Shown piece by piece: positions 36,788-46,171 of a stretch of DNA of 64,000 nucleotides (the stretch's first letter is position 1; every line of letters starts with the position of its first letter). This DNA comes from SHZI01 sp038214295. Its GTDB lineage: Bacteria; Pseudomonadota; Gammaproteobacteria; Steroidobacterales; GCA-2729495. Location of the stretch: positions 4,251-68,250 of the forward strand of contig JBBQSA010000013.1 of NCBI GenBank assembly GCA_038214295.1. Direction: 5' to 3'. The position numbers were made by a program, and so were the translations under genes. The notes below the pieces were generated by a model that was not told the DNA's origin, searched no databases, and was given only the letters and a program-made list of their open reading frames with translations.

Positions 36788-37093
36788 ATGCCGGACCATC
36801 AGCACACGCCTGAGAAGGCAGGGCAACGTCCTTCCAGCGAAGAACTGGTACGGGAAATTGCGTTGCTGATCACGCAAGCGCTGAACCTGGACGTGCCGGC
36901 GGCCGACATCGACCCTGAAGCGCCTCTCTACCGCGACGGCCTTGGGCTCGATTCAATTGATATCCTGGAAATTTCCCTCGTCGTCTCGAAGCGCTACGGA
37001 GTGGAAATCAAGGCCAACAGCCCGGACAACCAAAATATCTTCCGTTCGCTCAGGGGCCTGGCGGAATTCGTTACCGAGCACCGGACTTGCTGA
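36788..37093 (+). CDS. Acyl carrier protein of the aryl polyene cluster
   Basis: 101 aa. The phosphopantetheine site is GLGLDSIDILE with Ser at about residue 56, as in APE/XanC-type carrier proteins. Residues before it are a longer than usual N-terminal extension (PDHQHTPEKAGQRP). Xanthomonas XanC accepts the hydroxybenzoyl starter and extender units. The synthetase gene follows after 40 nt. No phosphopantetheinyl transferase is seen in the window. Confidence 0.9.
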   Translation: MPDHQHTPEKAGQRPSSEELVREIALLITQALNLDVPAADIDPEAPLYRDGLGLDSIDILEISLVVSKRYGVEIKANSPDNQNIFRSLRGLAEFVTEHRTC

Positions 37094-37133
37094 TGCCATC
37101 CTGAGCCCACGGCTCACTAATTGAGTTTCCATC

Positions 37134-38471
37134 ATGGACGGCGTCCCGCTTTTTGCCCATCGCCATGCCAATGACGTGGTCGCCTATCAGCGGGGCAACG
37201 CCATTCATGCCCGCCAGTTTCTCGCTGACATCGCACACCTCAGGGCAGTTTTACCTGCTACGAGACACGTGCTGCTTGCCTGCCAGGATCGCTACCATTT
37301 TACGGTCGGCTTCGCCGCCGGACTCCTGTCAGGCCGGGTGAGCCTCCTGCCCTCTACGCAGACACCGGAGGTCATCCGGAAACTGCGGCAGTACGCTCCC
37401 GATGCCATCTGCCTCACGGACGACCCGGCCTGTGAAATCGACCTGCCGAGGGTCCGGTTCCCTTCAGGTCCAGGTCCAGGTCCGGACTCGGTCGCGTGGT
37501 CCGTACCGCGTGTTCCGGCAGACCAGCTTGCTGCCTGTGTCTTCACCTCCGGTTCGACGGGTGTGCCAGTCCCCCATGCCAAGACCTGGGGTCTGTTAGT
37601 CCGTTGCGTCAGGGTCGAGGCCGAGCGCATGGGGCTCGCTCACGGTGGTGGTCGCTCAATTGTCGCCACGGTTCCGCCGCAGCATATGTACGGCCTTGAG
37701 TCATCCGTGCTTGTGGCGCTCCACAGCGGCAGTGCCTTCTGTGCAGAACGGCCATTCTTTCCAGCCGACATTGCCACTGCCCTGGCTGCCCTGCCGGCGC
37801 CCAGGGTGCTGGTATCAACGCCGGTCCACCTGCGGACGCTGCTGGCGGTTGACGTGGTGCTGCCGCCAGTCGAGCTCATCCTCTCAGCCACGGCGCCGTT
37901 GTCGAAGAAGCTGGCGGTCGAGTTGGAAGCTCGCTATGGCACGTCGCTGCTGGAAATCTATGGCTCCACCGAAACGGGCCAGATTGCCAGCCGGCGCACC
38001 ACCGCAACGGATGAGTGGCGGCTGTGGCCCGAAGTGCGCCTCACCGCACGGGACGGCCAGGCGTGGATTGACGGCGGGCATGTAGAGGCGCCGACCCCCA
38101 TGGGAGACATGCTGGAGAAGATGGGTGACGACCGCTTCCTGCTGTACGGCCGGACGGCGGACCTGGTTAATGTCGCGGGCAAGCGCAGCTCCCTGGCCTT
38201 CCTTGATCACCAGCTCATGAGCATTCCCGGCGTGCTGGACGGCGCTTTTTTCCTGCCGGAGGACGGCGAATCCTCCGGGACCGGCATCGCTCGCCTGGGC
38301 GCACTGGTCGTCGCGCCGACCCTGGATGCGGCAGCCATTACCCGGCAGCTGCGCGAACGCATTGATCCCGCATTTCTGCCGCGACCGGTGCTCATGATCC
38401 CGGAGATTCGCCGCAATGCCACCGGCAAGCTTCCCCGGCACGTCCTGGAAGCGCTGGTGAACCGTGGCTGA
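37134..38471 (+). CDS. AMP-dependent starter-unit ligase (XanA2-like)
   Basis: 445 aa, shorter than most ANL synthetases but usual for aryl polyene ligases. ATP-binding P-loop FTSGSTGVPVPHAKTW, YGSTETGQIASRR, GRTADLVNVAGKR, and the C-terminal catalytic Lys in NATGKLPR. Xanthomonas XanA2 adenylates 3-hydroxybenzoate and loads the ACP. The gene directly after the ACP fits this role. A GP-rich bend near residue 112 is encoded by a 6-bp tandem repeat. The next gene starts inside its stop region, in a different frame. Confidence 0.85.
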   Translation: MDGVPLFAHRHANDVVAYQRGNAIHARQFLADIAHLRAVLPATRHVLLACQDRYHFTVGFAAGLLSGRVSLLPSTQTPEVIRKLRQYAPDAICLTDDPACEIDLPRVRFPSGPGPGPDSVAWSVPRVPADQLAACVFTSGSTGVPVPHAKTWGLLVRCVRVEAERMGLAHGGGRSIVATVPPQHMYGLESSVLVALHSGSAFCAERPFFPADIATALAALPAPRVLVSTPVHLRTLLAVDVVLPPVELILSATAPLSKKLAVELEARYGTSLLEIYGSTETGQIASRRTTATDEWRLWPEVRLTARDGQAWIDGGHVEAPTPMGDMLEKMGDDRFLLYGRTADLVNVAGKRSSLAFLDHQLMSIPGVLDGAFFLPEDGESSGTGIARLGALVVAPTLDAAAITRQLRERIDPAFLPRPVLMIPEIRRNATGKLPRHVLEALVNRG

Positions 38472-38823
38472 GTCAGGGCGACCCACGGCCCAGGATGAAG
38501 TGGGCACCATGATTGTCCTGTCGATCCCCCCGGATCATGCGGCGTTCGCTGGTCATTTTCCAGGCAATCCCATAGTGCCGGGCGTGCTTCTGCTCGACGA
38601 GTCCCTGCGTTCTATTGCGGCGGCCTCCGGTGTCACACTCACGGAGTGCAGCATCGTGAACGCAAAATTCGCCAGCCCGGCCCGTCCTGGTGAGGAGTTG
38701 CGCCTGGATTTCGTGCGTGTTGAAGGTGGGCGCGTCAACTTTGCGATACGGGCGCCGGATCGGGTCGTCGCCAGCGGAACCTTCAGTATTCCGGGCATTG
38801 CGCCAGCAGCCGATGCGACCTGA
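38464..38823 (+). CDS. FabZ-like hydroxyacyl-ACP dehydratase
   Basis: 119 aa hotdog protein from a GTG overlapping the ligase by 8 nt. The motif HFPGNPIVPGVLLLDE and KFASPARPGEELRLDF match FabZ/ApeI-type dehydratases. It probably removes water in one class of extension cycle. The acyltransferase gene starts 11 nt inside its 3' end. Confidence 0.85.
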   Translation: MAESGRPTAQDEVGTMIVLSIPPDHAAFAGHFPGNPIVPGVLLLDESLRSIAAASGVTLTECSIVNAKFASPARPGEELRLDFVRVEGGRVNFAIRAPDRVVASGTFSIPGIAPAADAT

Positions 38824-39787
38824 GGCAGGCAAACCCGGGTCGTTGATCGGGGCGGCGTCGCCAGACTGGCTGGCGCGTGGCGAGCGCGGTTCCCGACTCC
38901 TGCTGCGGCTGATGAGCTGGATTTCCCTTCGGCTTGGTCGACGCCCCAGCCGGATAGTCCTCTACGCAATCACCGCGTATTTTTTTCTCTTCGCACCCGA
39001 TGCCCGGCGGCACTCGCTCGATTATCTCCGGCGCGCCCTGTCCCGTTTGCCGACTGCAGGTGACCGGTTCCGACACATCCTTGCTTTTGCCTCGACCATT
39101 CACGATCGCGTCTTCCTTCTGAACGGCCGGCTTGATCTTTTTGACATTGCCATCGAGGGAGACAGGTTGTTGCTGTCAGCCCTCGAGAAGCGGGGTGGGG
39201 CACTACTCATGGGTGCGCATCTCGGCAGCTTCGAGGTGCTGCGGGCCATCGGCCGTAGTCAGACCGGGCGCGACGTAGCCATGGCCATGTATGCTGACAA
39301 CGCGCGCAAGGTCAGTGCCACATTGGAGGCTCTGAATCCGCGCCTGAAGGCCGATATCATCCCGCTTGGCCAGCTGTCTGCCATGCTGGAAATCCGGGAT
39401 CGTCTCGAGGCGGGTGCGTTGGTGGGCATGCTTGGTGATCGCAGCACCGGAGACGAACCGGGTCAACAGTGCATGTTTCTCGGTGCGCCGGCGGTGTTTC
39501 CGGTGGGCCCCTTCCGGGTTGCAGCCATGCTCCGGTGCCCGGTCTATTTCATGGCGGGCCTCTACACCGGCGGCAATCGATACCGAATCGTGCTGGAAAG
39601 GATCGCGGACTTTTCCAGCGTGCCGGCAGAGGCAGGGGCCGGGGCAGCGGCAGTCGGCGCCGCAGTGCAGGAGTACGCGGCGGCGGTGGAGCGCCACTGT
39701 CGAGCGCAGCCCTATAACTGGTTCAACTTCTTCGACTTCTGGCAGGTACGCCCGGTCGCAGGGTCGGGTCAGGGCCGCAGCAGGTGA
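38813..39787 (+). CDS. LpxL/HtrB-like acyltransferase
   Basis: 324 aa from the ATG at 38813. N-terminal hydrophobic segment (RIVLYAITAYFFLFAPDARRHSL), then GALLMGAHLGSFEVLRA (H-x4-E type HLGSFE) and the GMLGDRSTGDEPGQQCMFLG region of the lysophospholipid acyltransferase family. It resembles lipid A acyltransferases found in aryl polyene clusters. It may attach the polyene to its lipid anchor. The LolA-like gene follows, overlapping its stop. Confidence 0.87.
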   Translation: MRPEAGKPGSLIGAASPDWLARGERGSRLLLRLMSWISLRLGRRPSRIVLYAITAYFFLFAPDARRHSLDYLRRALSRLPTAGDRFRHILAFASTIHDRVFLLNGRLDLFDIAIEGDRLLLSALEKRGGALLMGAHLGSFEVLRAIGRSQTGRDVAMAMYADNARKVSATLEALNPRLKADIIPLGQLSAMLEIRDRLEAGALVGMLGDRSTGDEPGQQCMFLGAPAVFPVGPFRVAAMLRCPVYFMAGLYTGGNRYRIVLERIADFSSVPAEAGAGAAAVGAAVQEYAAAVERHCRAQPYNWFNFFDFWQVRPVAGSGQGRSR

Positions 39788-40398
39788 TGGGCCGCCGCTC
39801 GATGCTGGCGCGGACTGGCGCGGCGGCTGCCGGGGCGGTAATGCTCCTCGCGTGCCTGCTTGCGGCCCCCGGGGCCGGGGCGGCGGCGGGCGACGCCCTC
39901 GATGAGCTCTTGATGAGATTCCGGCAGCGGGAGCATGGGCACGTGACCTTCACCGAGAGCTACAGTGCCACCGCGCTCGATCGTCCGCTCGAGTCGTCCG
40001 GCGAGTTGTTCTACGACGCGCCCGACAGGCTGGAAAAACGCACGCTGCTACCGCGGCCCCAGCGCCTGGTAGTCGAGAGCGGAACCCTGATCATTGAACG
40101 GCGCCAAAAGCAATACCGCGTGGCCCTTGCGGATTACCCCCGGGTGGCACCGTACATCGACAGTATCCGCGCGACGCTGGCCGGGGATCGATCAGCACTC
40201 GAGCGTGTCTTTCGCGTGGAGTTCAGCGGCTCCGACGAGGAGTGGACGCTCCTCCTCGCGCCGCTGGACGGCGAGGTGGCGGCCGACCTGGCGTCCATCC
40301 GGATCCAGGGTGCGGCCGATGCCATCAGGATCGTGACGATGAAACTTGCCAACGGTGAGCAATCCGTCATGACCCTCGGCACGCCTGCTGATCGCTGA
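39787..40398 (+). CDS. LolA-like outer-membrane lipoprotein carrier
   Basis: About 203 aa. An upstream GTG (39784) overlaps the previous stop, and the ATG three bases later is equally possible. The N-terminal signal peptide ends near GAGAAAG. LolA-like half-barrel strands follow, including FTESYSATALDRPLESSGELFYDAPDRLEKRTLLPR. Related proteins accompany MMPL exporters in aryl polyene clusters and are thought to carry hydrophobic cargo in the periplasm. That role is inferred. The exporter gene follows after 7 nt. Confidence 0.82.
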   Translation: MGRRSMLARTGAAAAGAVMLLACLLAAPGAGAAAGDALDELLMRFRQREHGHVTFTESYSATALDRPLESSGELFYDAPDRLEKRTLLPRPQRLVVESGTLIIERRQKQYRVALADYPRVAPYIDSIRATLAGDRSALERVFRVEFSGSDEEWTLLLAPLDGEVAADLASIRIQGAADAIRIVTMKLANGEQSVMTLGTPADR

Positions 40399-40405
40399 TC
40401 GCTGA

Positions 40406-42787
40406 ATGCGTCCGCGCGCCGTCAGTATCTTCATCTGGCTCGCCCTGCTTGCGGCAGGCGCATGGGTCGTAGCCCGGGCGCACTTCGTGGCGGACATGAC
40501 CGCGTTCCTGCCAGCACGGCCGTCAGCCGCGCAGCAGGTTCTGGTGGACGAGCTGCGGGATGGCGTGGTGTCCCGGGTCATTCTTATGGCCATAGACGGT
40601 GGTGACGCCGAGACCCGCGCACAGCTGTCCCAGGACATGGCGGCTAGCCTGCATGGGAACCCCGCGTTTACAGTCGTCGGGAATGGCCGGGAGCCGGCAG
40701 TGGCCGGGCAGAAGTCATTTGTTTTCGAGCATCGCTACCTGCTAAGCAGAGCGGTGGGGCCTGGGCTCTTCACCGTCCCGGGGCTGCGCAACGCCATTGG
40801 GGAGACGTTGGACATCATGGCGAGCTCGGCGGGCCTTTTCCCCGGGGAGCTGCTGCTTTCGGATCCAACCGGTGAGACTGTCCAGATCGTCGACCAGCTG
40901 ACGCCGGTCGCAGGCCCGCGCTACCGCGCCGGCGTCTGGTCAACCGCCGACGGGACCGGGGCGCTGCTCATCGCGCAGACGCGCGCCTCCGGTTCCGACA
41001 TGGACGGCCAGGAGCAGGCCATAAGCGTGATCCGGGCCGAGTTCGACAGGTTGCGCGGCGCCAGTCCGCCAGCCGCGGCCCTGGACCTGAAGGTGAGTGG
41101 CCCCGGTGTTTTTGCCGTCCGGTCGCGGGCGACCATCGAGCGGGAAGCGATCCGCCTTTCCGTGCTGAGTTCGCTGCTGATCGCCGCGCTGCTCCTGCTC
41201 GCCTACAGGTCCCTGCGTAGCCTGCTACTGGGATTCCTGCCGGTCATTTCCGGGGCGCTGGCGGGTACCGCCGCGGTGGCGCTGGCCTTCGGCGTGGTGC
41301 ACGGCGTGACCCTCGGGTTTGGTGTGATCCTGATCGCCGAGTCGGTGGATTACTCCATTTACCTGCTGACACAGGCACGACGCAGTCGGGGGACGGAGGC
41401 GTGCGGTGAATGGGTCAGCACGGTATGGCCGACGGTCCGGCTTGGTCTGCTCACTTCCCTGTGCGGCTTTGCGTCGTTACTGCCGTCCAGGTTCCCCGGC
41501 CTCGCGCAACTCGGGCTCTACACGATGACGGGCCTGCTGGCCGCCGCGCTCGTGACTCGCTATGTGCTGCCGGACATGCTTCCCCGGCGCTGGACCGCTT
41601 ACCCCGTTACAGCCCTGGGAGTTGTCGTCGGGCGGGGCATCAGCCACCTGCAGCGGTATCGCCAACTGCTCTGGATCCTGCCCTTCATTGCCGTCGGCAC
41701 TCTATTCGCCCGTTGGGACGGGCTGTGGAACAACGACCTGGCCGCGCTGAGTCCCATATCTGCCGGCGAACAGCTGCTTGATGCCCGCCTGCGCGCCGAC
41801 CTTGGCGCCTCTGGCATGGGTGACCTGATCGTGATCCGTGCGCCGGACGACCAGGCAGCACTGCGCGCCGCCGAGAGTGTCGGGGCGAGGCTCGAGTCCC
41901 TGGTCCGCTCCAGCGAGATCGGCGGATTCGACAGCCCGGCCCGGTACCTGCCGAGCCTTGAATTGCAGCGCTGGCGACAGGCTGCGTTACCTTCGGCGGT
42001 GGTGCTGCGGAACCAGCTGCAGGCCGCCGTCGCTACCCTGCCGATCCAGGCGGACCGTCTGGAGCCGTTTGTCACCGCTGTGGAGCGTGCTCGAACAGCC
42101 CCGCTGGTGACCCGCGCGGATCTCGATGGCACCTTGCTGGCGGCCGGTGTTGATGCGCTTCTGATGCAGCGCGACCATCAAGCCGTCGCGCTGCTACCTC
42201 TCCGGCCCGCCGCCGGTGGCCCGAGTTCGGCGGTGATCGATGCGTCCCGGGTGACTGGCGCGTTGGGCGGCCTGCCGCCCGACGTTACGGCGATGGTCGT
42301 CAACATGAAGCACGAGTCCGACGCCATCTATGCTGGCTACCAGTCCCAGGTTATCGGTCTCTCGCTGCTCGGCTTTGGGGCCATAGTGCTGCTGCTGCTG
42401 GTCTCGCTCCGGTCGCTGGTGCGGGTCGCCAGGGTGGTGGCGCCGCTGATGCTTGCAGTCCTTGTCGTCATGGCCTTCCTGGCCGCCAGCGAACGTGCCT
42501 TGACCATAATGCACCTGGTCGGGCTACTGCTGATCGTGGCCGTGGGATCAAATTACTCGCTGTTTTTCGAATGTCGCCTCACAAAGTCGGAGGCCGCTGA
42601 CCAGACGACCATGCTTGCCTCGCTCGTTATCGCCAACCTCGCTGCGGTTCTCGGCTTCGGTGTACTGGCGTTTTCCCCGGCCCCAGTGCTCGCAGCGTTG
42701 GGTATGACCATTGCCCCCGGCGCCTTCATGGCGCTACTGTTCTCGGCCTTGATGGCGGCGCCGCAACGACCGGCACCCGGATCTTGA
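40406..42787 (+). CDS. MMPL/RND-family exporter
   Basis: 793 aa with two repeats of a periplasmic domain plus helices, about 11-12 membrane segments in all. Features: SLLIAALLLLAYRSLRSLLLG, GVILIAESVDYSIYLLTQ and, in the second half, GLLLIVAVGSNYSLFFECRL. These resemble MMPL/SSD transporters of aryl polyene and xanthomonadin clusters. It probably exports the lipid-linked pigment across the inner membrane. The deacetylase starts 94 nt later, and nothing coding is recognised in that gap. Confidence 0.9.
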   Translation: MRPRAVSIFIWLALLAAGAWVVARAHFVADMTAFLPARPSAAQQVLVDELRDGVVSRVILMAIDGGDAETRAQLSQDMAASLHGNPAFTVVGNGREPAVAGQKSFVFEHRYLLSRAVGPGLFTVPGLRNAIGETLDIMASSAGLFPGELLLSDPTGETVQIVDQLTPVAGPRYRAGVWSTADGTGALLIAQTRASGSDMDGQEQAISVIRAEFDRLRGASPPAAALDLKVSGPGVFAVRSRATIEREAIRLSVLSSLLIAALLLLAYRSLRSLLLGFLPVISGALAGTAAVALAFGVVHGVTLGFGVILIAESVDYSIYLLTQARRSRGTEACGEWVSTVWPTVRLGLLTSLCGFASLLPSRFPGLAQLGLYTMTGLLAAALVTRYVLPDMLPRRWTAYPVTALGVVVGRGISHLQRYRQLLWILPFIAVGTLFARWDGLWNNDLAALSPISAGEQLLDARLRADLGASGMGDLIVIRAPDDQAALRAAESVGARLESLVRSSEIGGFDSPARYLPSLELQRWRQAALPSAVVLRNQLQAAVATLPIQADRLEPFVTAVERARTAPLVTRADLDGTLLAAGVDALLMQRDHQAVALLPLRPAAGGPSSAVIDASRVTGALGGLPPDVTAMVVNMKHESDAIYAGYQSQVIGLSLLGFGAIVLLLLVSLRSLVRVARVVAPLMLAVLVVMAFLAASERALTIMHLVGLLLIVAVGSNYSLFFECRLTKSEAADQTTMLASLVIANLAAVLGFGVLAFSPAPVLAALGMTIAPGAFMALLFSALMAAPQRPAPGS

Positions 42788-42881
42788 ACCGTAAGAATGG
42801 CCTCCGCGCTGGCCTCGGCGGCCACGTTGCGGAAAGCGCTGAAGAGCAGTGACTATGCCGGTGCAATCTTAGGGATTCTCG

Positions 42882-43709
42882 ATGTCGCCATCCAGTCACG
42901 TCGGATCGGGGTCGGGCTGGCGCAGCCGGCCGCTGATACCCGCCTCGCTCGCGCTCCATGCTGCCGCCACAGGCCTTGTGGGTTGGAATCCCGCGCTCTG
43001 GCCGTGGGCGCTGGGTCTGGTGATCTCGAATCATGCGGTGCTGGCGGCGACGGGGCTCTGGCCCCGGAGCGGCTGGCTGGGACCAAACTGGAGTCATCTG
43101 CCGACCTCCACCGTTACCCGTGGCGGCAGGGTGGCGATTACCCTCGATGATGGGCCTGACCCCACCGTCACGCCGCTGGTCCTCGACGTCCTCGATGAGG
43201 CCGGTGTCCGGGCGACGTTCTTCTGCGTTGGCGAACGGGTCGCCGCGCATCCCGCCCTCAGTCGCGAGATACTGGTGCGCGGACATTGCATCGAGAATCA
43301 CAGCCAGCACCACCTGCACCATTTCTCCGTGCTCGGGCCCCGCCGCATGAAGTCGGAAGTCGCTCGGGCCCAGGACACGATTGTCGGCGTGACGGGCCAG
43401 CGGCCGAAGTTTTTTCGGGCGCCAGCCGGCCTGCGGAACCCCTTTCTGGACGGCATCCTTTCGGAACTTGATCTGCGCCTCGCGAGCTGGACCCGCCGCG
43501 GCTTCGACACCGTCAACGGCCGCCCGGACCAGGTACTGGAGCGCTTGACCCGGCGCCTCGGTGACGGTGACATACTCCTGCTACATGACGGCAATGCCGC
43601 CCGTACGGATACAGGCCGGCCGGTCATCCTCGAAGTGCTTCCGCGGCTCCTGGAGACTGTGGAGTTCGCCAGGTTGCAGGCCATCACCCTCCGGGAAGCC
43701 CTGAAGTGA
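42882..43709 (+). CDS. Polysaccharide deacetylase-family protein
   Basis: 275 aa. N-terminal hydrophobic helices are followed by a NodB-homology domain. Motifs: VAITLDDGPDPTVTPLVLDVL, VGERVAAHPALSREI, HCIENHSQHHLHHF, APAGLRNPFLDGIL. Metal-binding D, H and H residues are present. The substrate in the pigment cluster is unknown. It overlaps the KS gene by 4 nt (GTGA). Confidence 0.88.
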   Translation: MSPSSHVGSGSGWRSRPLIPASLALHAAATGLVGWNPALWPWALGLVISNHAVLAATGLWPRSGWLGPNWSHLPTSTVTRGGRVAITLDDGPDPTVTPLVLDVLDEAGVRATFFCVGERVAAHPALSREILVRGHCIENHSQHHLHHFSVLGPRRMKSEVARAQDTIVGVTGQRPKFFRAPAGLRNPFLDGILSELDLRLASWTRRGFDTVNGRPDQVLERLTRRLGDGDILLLHDGNAARTDTGRPVILEVLPRLLETVEFARLQAITLREALK

Positions 43710-44899
43710 CCCCGCTCGTAATGACCCGATTTACGGCGACGACCTGCCTTGGCCAGGGTCTCGAGGAACTGACCGGTGCGTTGCGGGAGGGACGGAGTGG
43801 TCTCGGCCGATGCGGCTTTGAAGACGTGAATCTCGACACGTGGATCGGCCTGGTCCCGGGCGTCGACAGCACGCCATTGCCCCGAGCCTACCAATGCTTC
43901 GACTGCCGCAATAACCGGCTCGCTTTCCTCGGGCTCCACCAGGACGGATTCCTCGACGCTGTTGCCGCCTGCGTTGGCCGCGTCGGGCCACGCAGGGTCG
44001 GCTTGTTCATCGGCACCAGCACTTCAGGCATTCTCGAAACCGAGCTGGCCTACCGACAGCGTGACGTCACGACGGGGGCCCTGCCGGCCACGTTCCACTA
44101 TGCTGGCACCCACAACGCCTTTTCCGTCGCGGACTTCACCCGTCAGTTGCTGGGGCTGCAAGGTCCCGCAGCGGTTGTATCGACGGCCTGCTCGTCGAGT
44201 GCGAAGGCTTTCGGATGCGCCCAGAGGATGATGGCGCTGGGCCTCATTGACGCTGCAGTGGTGGGCGGTGTTGACTCTCTGTGCCTGACGACGCTCTACG
44301 GATTTCACTCCCTGCAGCTGACGTCAGCGCATCCGTGTCGTCCCTTCGATATTGACCGGGATGGAATCTCCATCGGTGAGGCCGCGGCCTTTGCGTTGCT
44401 GGAGCGGCCTTCCGACCGCGACGACCCGGACACGATCGCGCTGCTTGGTGTCGGCGAGTCCAGTGATGGCTACCACCTGTCATCTCCGCATCCGGATGGG
44501 CTCGGTGCCCGGCTTGCCATGCAGGCCGCCCTGGCGGCGGCAGGTACGGCGGCGGCGGAGGTGGGCTACATCAATCTCCACGGTACTGGCACCCGGAGCA
44601 ACGACAGTGCGGAGAGTCGTGCGGTGGAGGGTATCTTTGGCAACTCAGTGCCGTGCAGCTCCACGAAGGGCGCCACGGGCCACACGCTCGGTGCCGCTGG
44701 CGCCGTGGAGGCGATCATTGGCGCCATCGCCCTGCGGCACGACCTGATTCCGGGCGGGGTCAATACCACCCGCGTTGATCCGGCGTTGCACCTCGACTAC
44801 GTTGTCTCCAGCGAGGCGCGGCCGCTCGCCTGCGTGTTGAGCAATTCGTTCGGATTTGGCGGAACGAATTGCAGTCTGGTCCTCGGCAAGCTCCAATGA
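43706..44899 (+). CDS. Beta-ketoacyl-ACP synthase (aryl polyene KS)
   Basis: 397 aa from a GTG overlapping the deacetylase stop. The catalytic triad is complete: C162 in STACSSSAKAF, H292 in NLHGTGTRSNDSAE and H326 in TKGATGHTLGAAGA. It resembles FabF-type KS of aryl polyene clusters that pair with a chain-length factor. It condenses malonyl-ACP onto the aryl starter. The CLF gene follows 13 nt downstream. Confidence 0.93.
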   Translation: MTPLVMTRFTATTCLGQGLEELTGALREGRSGLGRCGFEDVNLDTWIGLVPGVDSTPLPRAYQCFDCRNNRLAFLGLHQDGFLDAVAACVGRVGPRRVGLFIGTSTSGILETELAYRQRDVTTGALPATFHYAGTHNAFSVADFTRQLLGLQGPAAVVSTACSSSAKAFGCAQRMMALGLIDAAVVGGVDSLCLTTLYGFHSLQLTSAHPCRPFDIDRDGISIGEAAAFALLERPSDRDDPDTIALLGVGESSDGYHLSSPHPDGLGARLAMQAALAAAGTAAAEVGYINLHGTGTRSNDSAESRAVEGIFGNSVPCSSTKGATGHTLGAAGAVEAIIGAIALRHDLIPGGVNTTRVDPALHLDYVVSSEARPLACVLSNSFGFGGTNCSLVLGKLQ

Positions 44900-44912
44900 A
44901 CCCGGATAGCCC

Positions 44913-45707
44913 ATGAACGACCTCGTAGCCTACGTCAGCGGGATCGGCGTCCGGGGCCCGGGTCTGTGCGGCTGGCTGGAGACCCATGCTGTGCTGTCGG
45001 GTGCGCAAAGTTGGGTCTGGACTGAAACCGTACTGCCGGTTCCGGAGACCCTTCCTCCCACGGAGCGGCGCCGCACCGGCCGCGTGGTCCGGCTCGCCTT
45101 CGCGGCCGGACTCGAGGCAACCCGGCAGGCAAATGCGGATCCGGGGGGGGTGCCCCTGGTTTTTTCATCCTCCAGTGGCGACGGGGACAATTGCCACGAG
45201 ATTTGCCAGACCCTTGCCACTGCCAATCGGGAGCTGTCACCGACGAGGTTCCACAACTCGGTCCACAATGCGCCGGCGGGCTACTGGAGCATTGCCACGG
45301 GCTCGCAGGTGGCTTCGACCACGATCTGCGCCTACGACGCGAGCTTTGCCGCGGGCCTGCTTGAGGCGGTGGTCCAGGTGGCGACGCAGGGCGCCGCAAC
45401 GGCCCTCATTGCCTACGATATTGATTACCCGCCGCCGCTACGGGCGGCGCGTGCCATCACTGCGCCGTTCGCCATCGCACTGGTCCTCGAGCCCGAACCC
45501 GGCCGCAATGCCCTCGCGCGTCTGAAGGTTCGCCTGGATGCGGGTGACCCGGATCGCGTGGCCCACTCTGATCTGCACGGGATGCTCTCATCAATACCTG
45601 CCGCCCAGGGGCTGGTCCTCCTGGAGGCGATTGCGGCACGGAAGCCCACGACCGTTAATGTCAGGTATCTCCAGCCACAGACGCTGCGCATCGAGGTGAG
45701 CTCGTGA
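44913..45707 (+). CDS. KS chain-length factor (ApeC-like)
   Basis: 264 aa short KS-like protein of the beta-ketoacyl synthase chain-length-factor family. FHNSVHNAPAGYWSIATG and TTICAYDASFAAGLLEA align with the active-site region, but the His residues of the triad are absent. It should form a heterodimer with the upstream KS and set chain length. The downstream dehydratase starts within its stop region. Confidence 0.88.
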   Translation: MNDLVAYVSGIGVRGPGLCGWLETHAVLSGAQSWVWTETVLPVPETLPPTERRRTGRVVRLAFAAGLEATRQANADPGGVPLVFSSSSGDGDNCHEICQTLATANRELSPTRFHNSVHNAPAGYWSIATGSQVASTTICAYDASFAAGLLEAVVQVATQGAATALIAYDIDYPPPLRAARAITAPFAIALVLEPEPGRNALARLKVRLDAGDPDRVAHSDLHGMLSSIPAAQGLVLLEAIAARKPTTVNVRYLQPQTLRIEVSS

Positions 45708-46171
45708 GGCTGGATCACGACTGGATTGCGGCCCGCATTCCTCATCAATACGGCATGTGCCTGCTGGATGAAGTGGTCGCGTGGACGCCTGTCGGCATCC
45801 GGTGCCGCAGCGAGTCGCACCGCGCGCCGGACAATCCGCTGCGGGCCCACGGCTACCTGGGCGCTGCCTGCGGCATCGAGTACGCAGCCCAGGCCATGGC
45901 CGTGCATCAGGCTCTCCTCCAGGCGGATGCCATGTTGATGTCCCGTTCCGGGCTTCTAGCCAGTGTTCGTGGGGTGACGCTGGCGGTGGCGAGGCTCGAC
46001 GACGTGGCGGCGAGCATTTTCGCCAGCGCCACCTATGTTCACGGTGATGACGCGATGGTCCTGTATGACTTTTCCGTGTCCGATGCGACACGCGTTCTGC
46101 TCGCCGGGCGGGCGTCAATCGCTTTCGGTCCGGGGTCAACCGGCCCACGGCCTGGACGGGCTTTATCATGA
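45704..46171 (+). CDS. Hotdog dehydratase (ApeP-like)
   Basis: 155 aa from a GTG overlapping the CLF (GTGA). Contains IPHQYGMCLLDEVVAWTP, a hotdog N-terminus related to FabA/FabZ in which the catalytic His is retained, and GAACGIEYAAQAMAVHQAL in the helix. It would act as the second dehydratase of the polyene cycle. Overlaps the ketoreductase gene by 4 nt. Confidence 0.83.
   Translation: MRLDHDWIAARIPHQYGMCLLDEVVAWTPVGIRCRSESHRAPDNPLRAHGYLGAACGIEYAAQAMAVHQALLQADAMLMSRSGLLASVRGVTLAVARLDDVAASIFASATYVHGDDAMVLYDFSVSDATRVLLAGRASIAFGPGSTGPRPGRALS

Noticed and set aside
42797..43150. 117-codon plus-strand frame between the exporter and the deacetylase
   Set aside because: Mostly overlaps the deacetylase in another frame. 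The first 28 codons have no ribosome-binding site or homology that I recognise.
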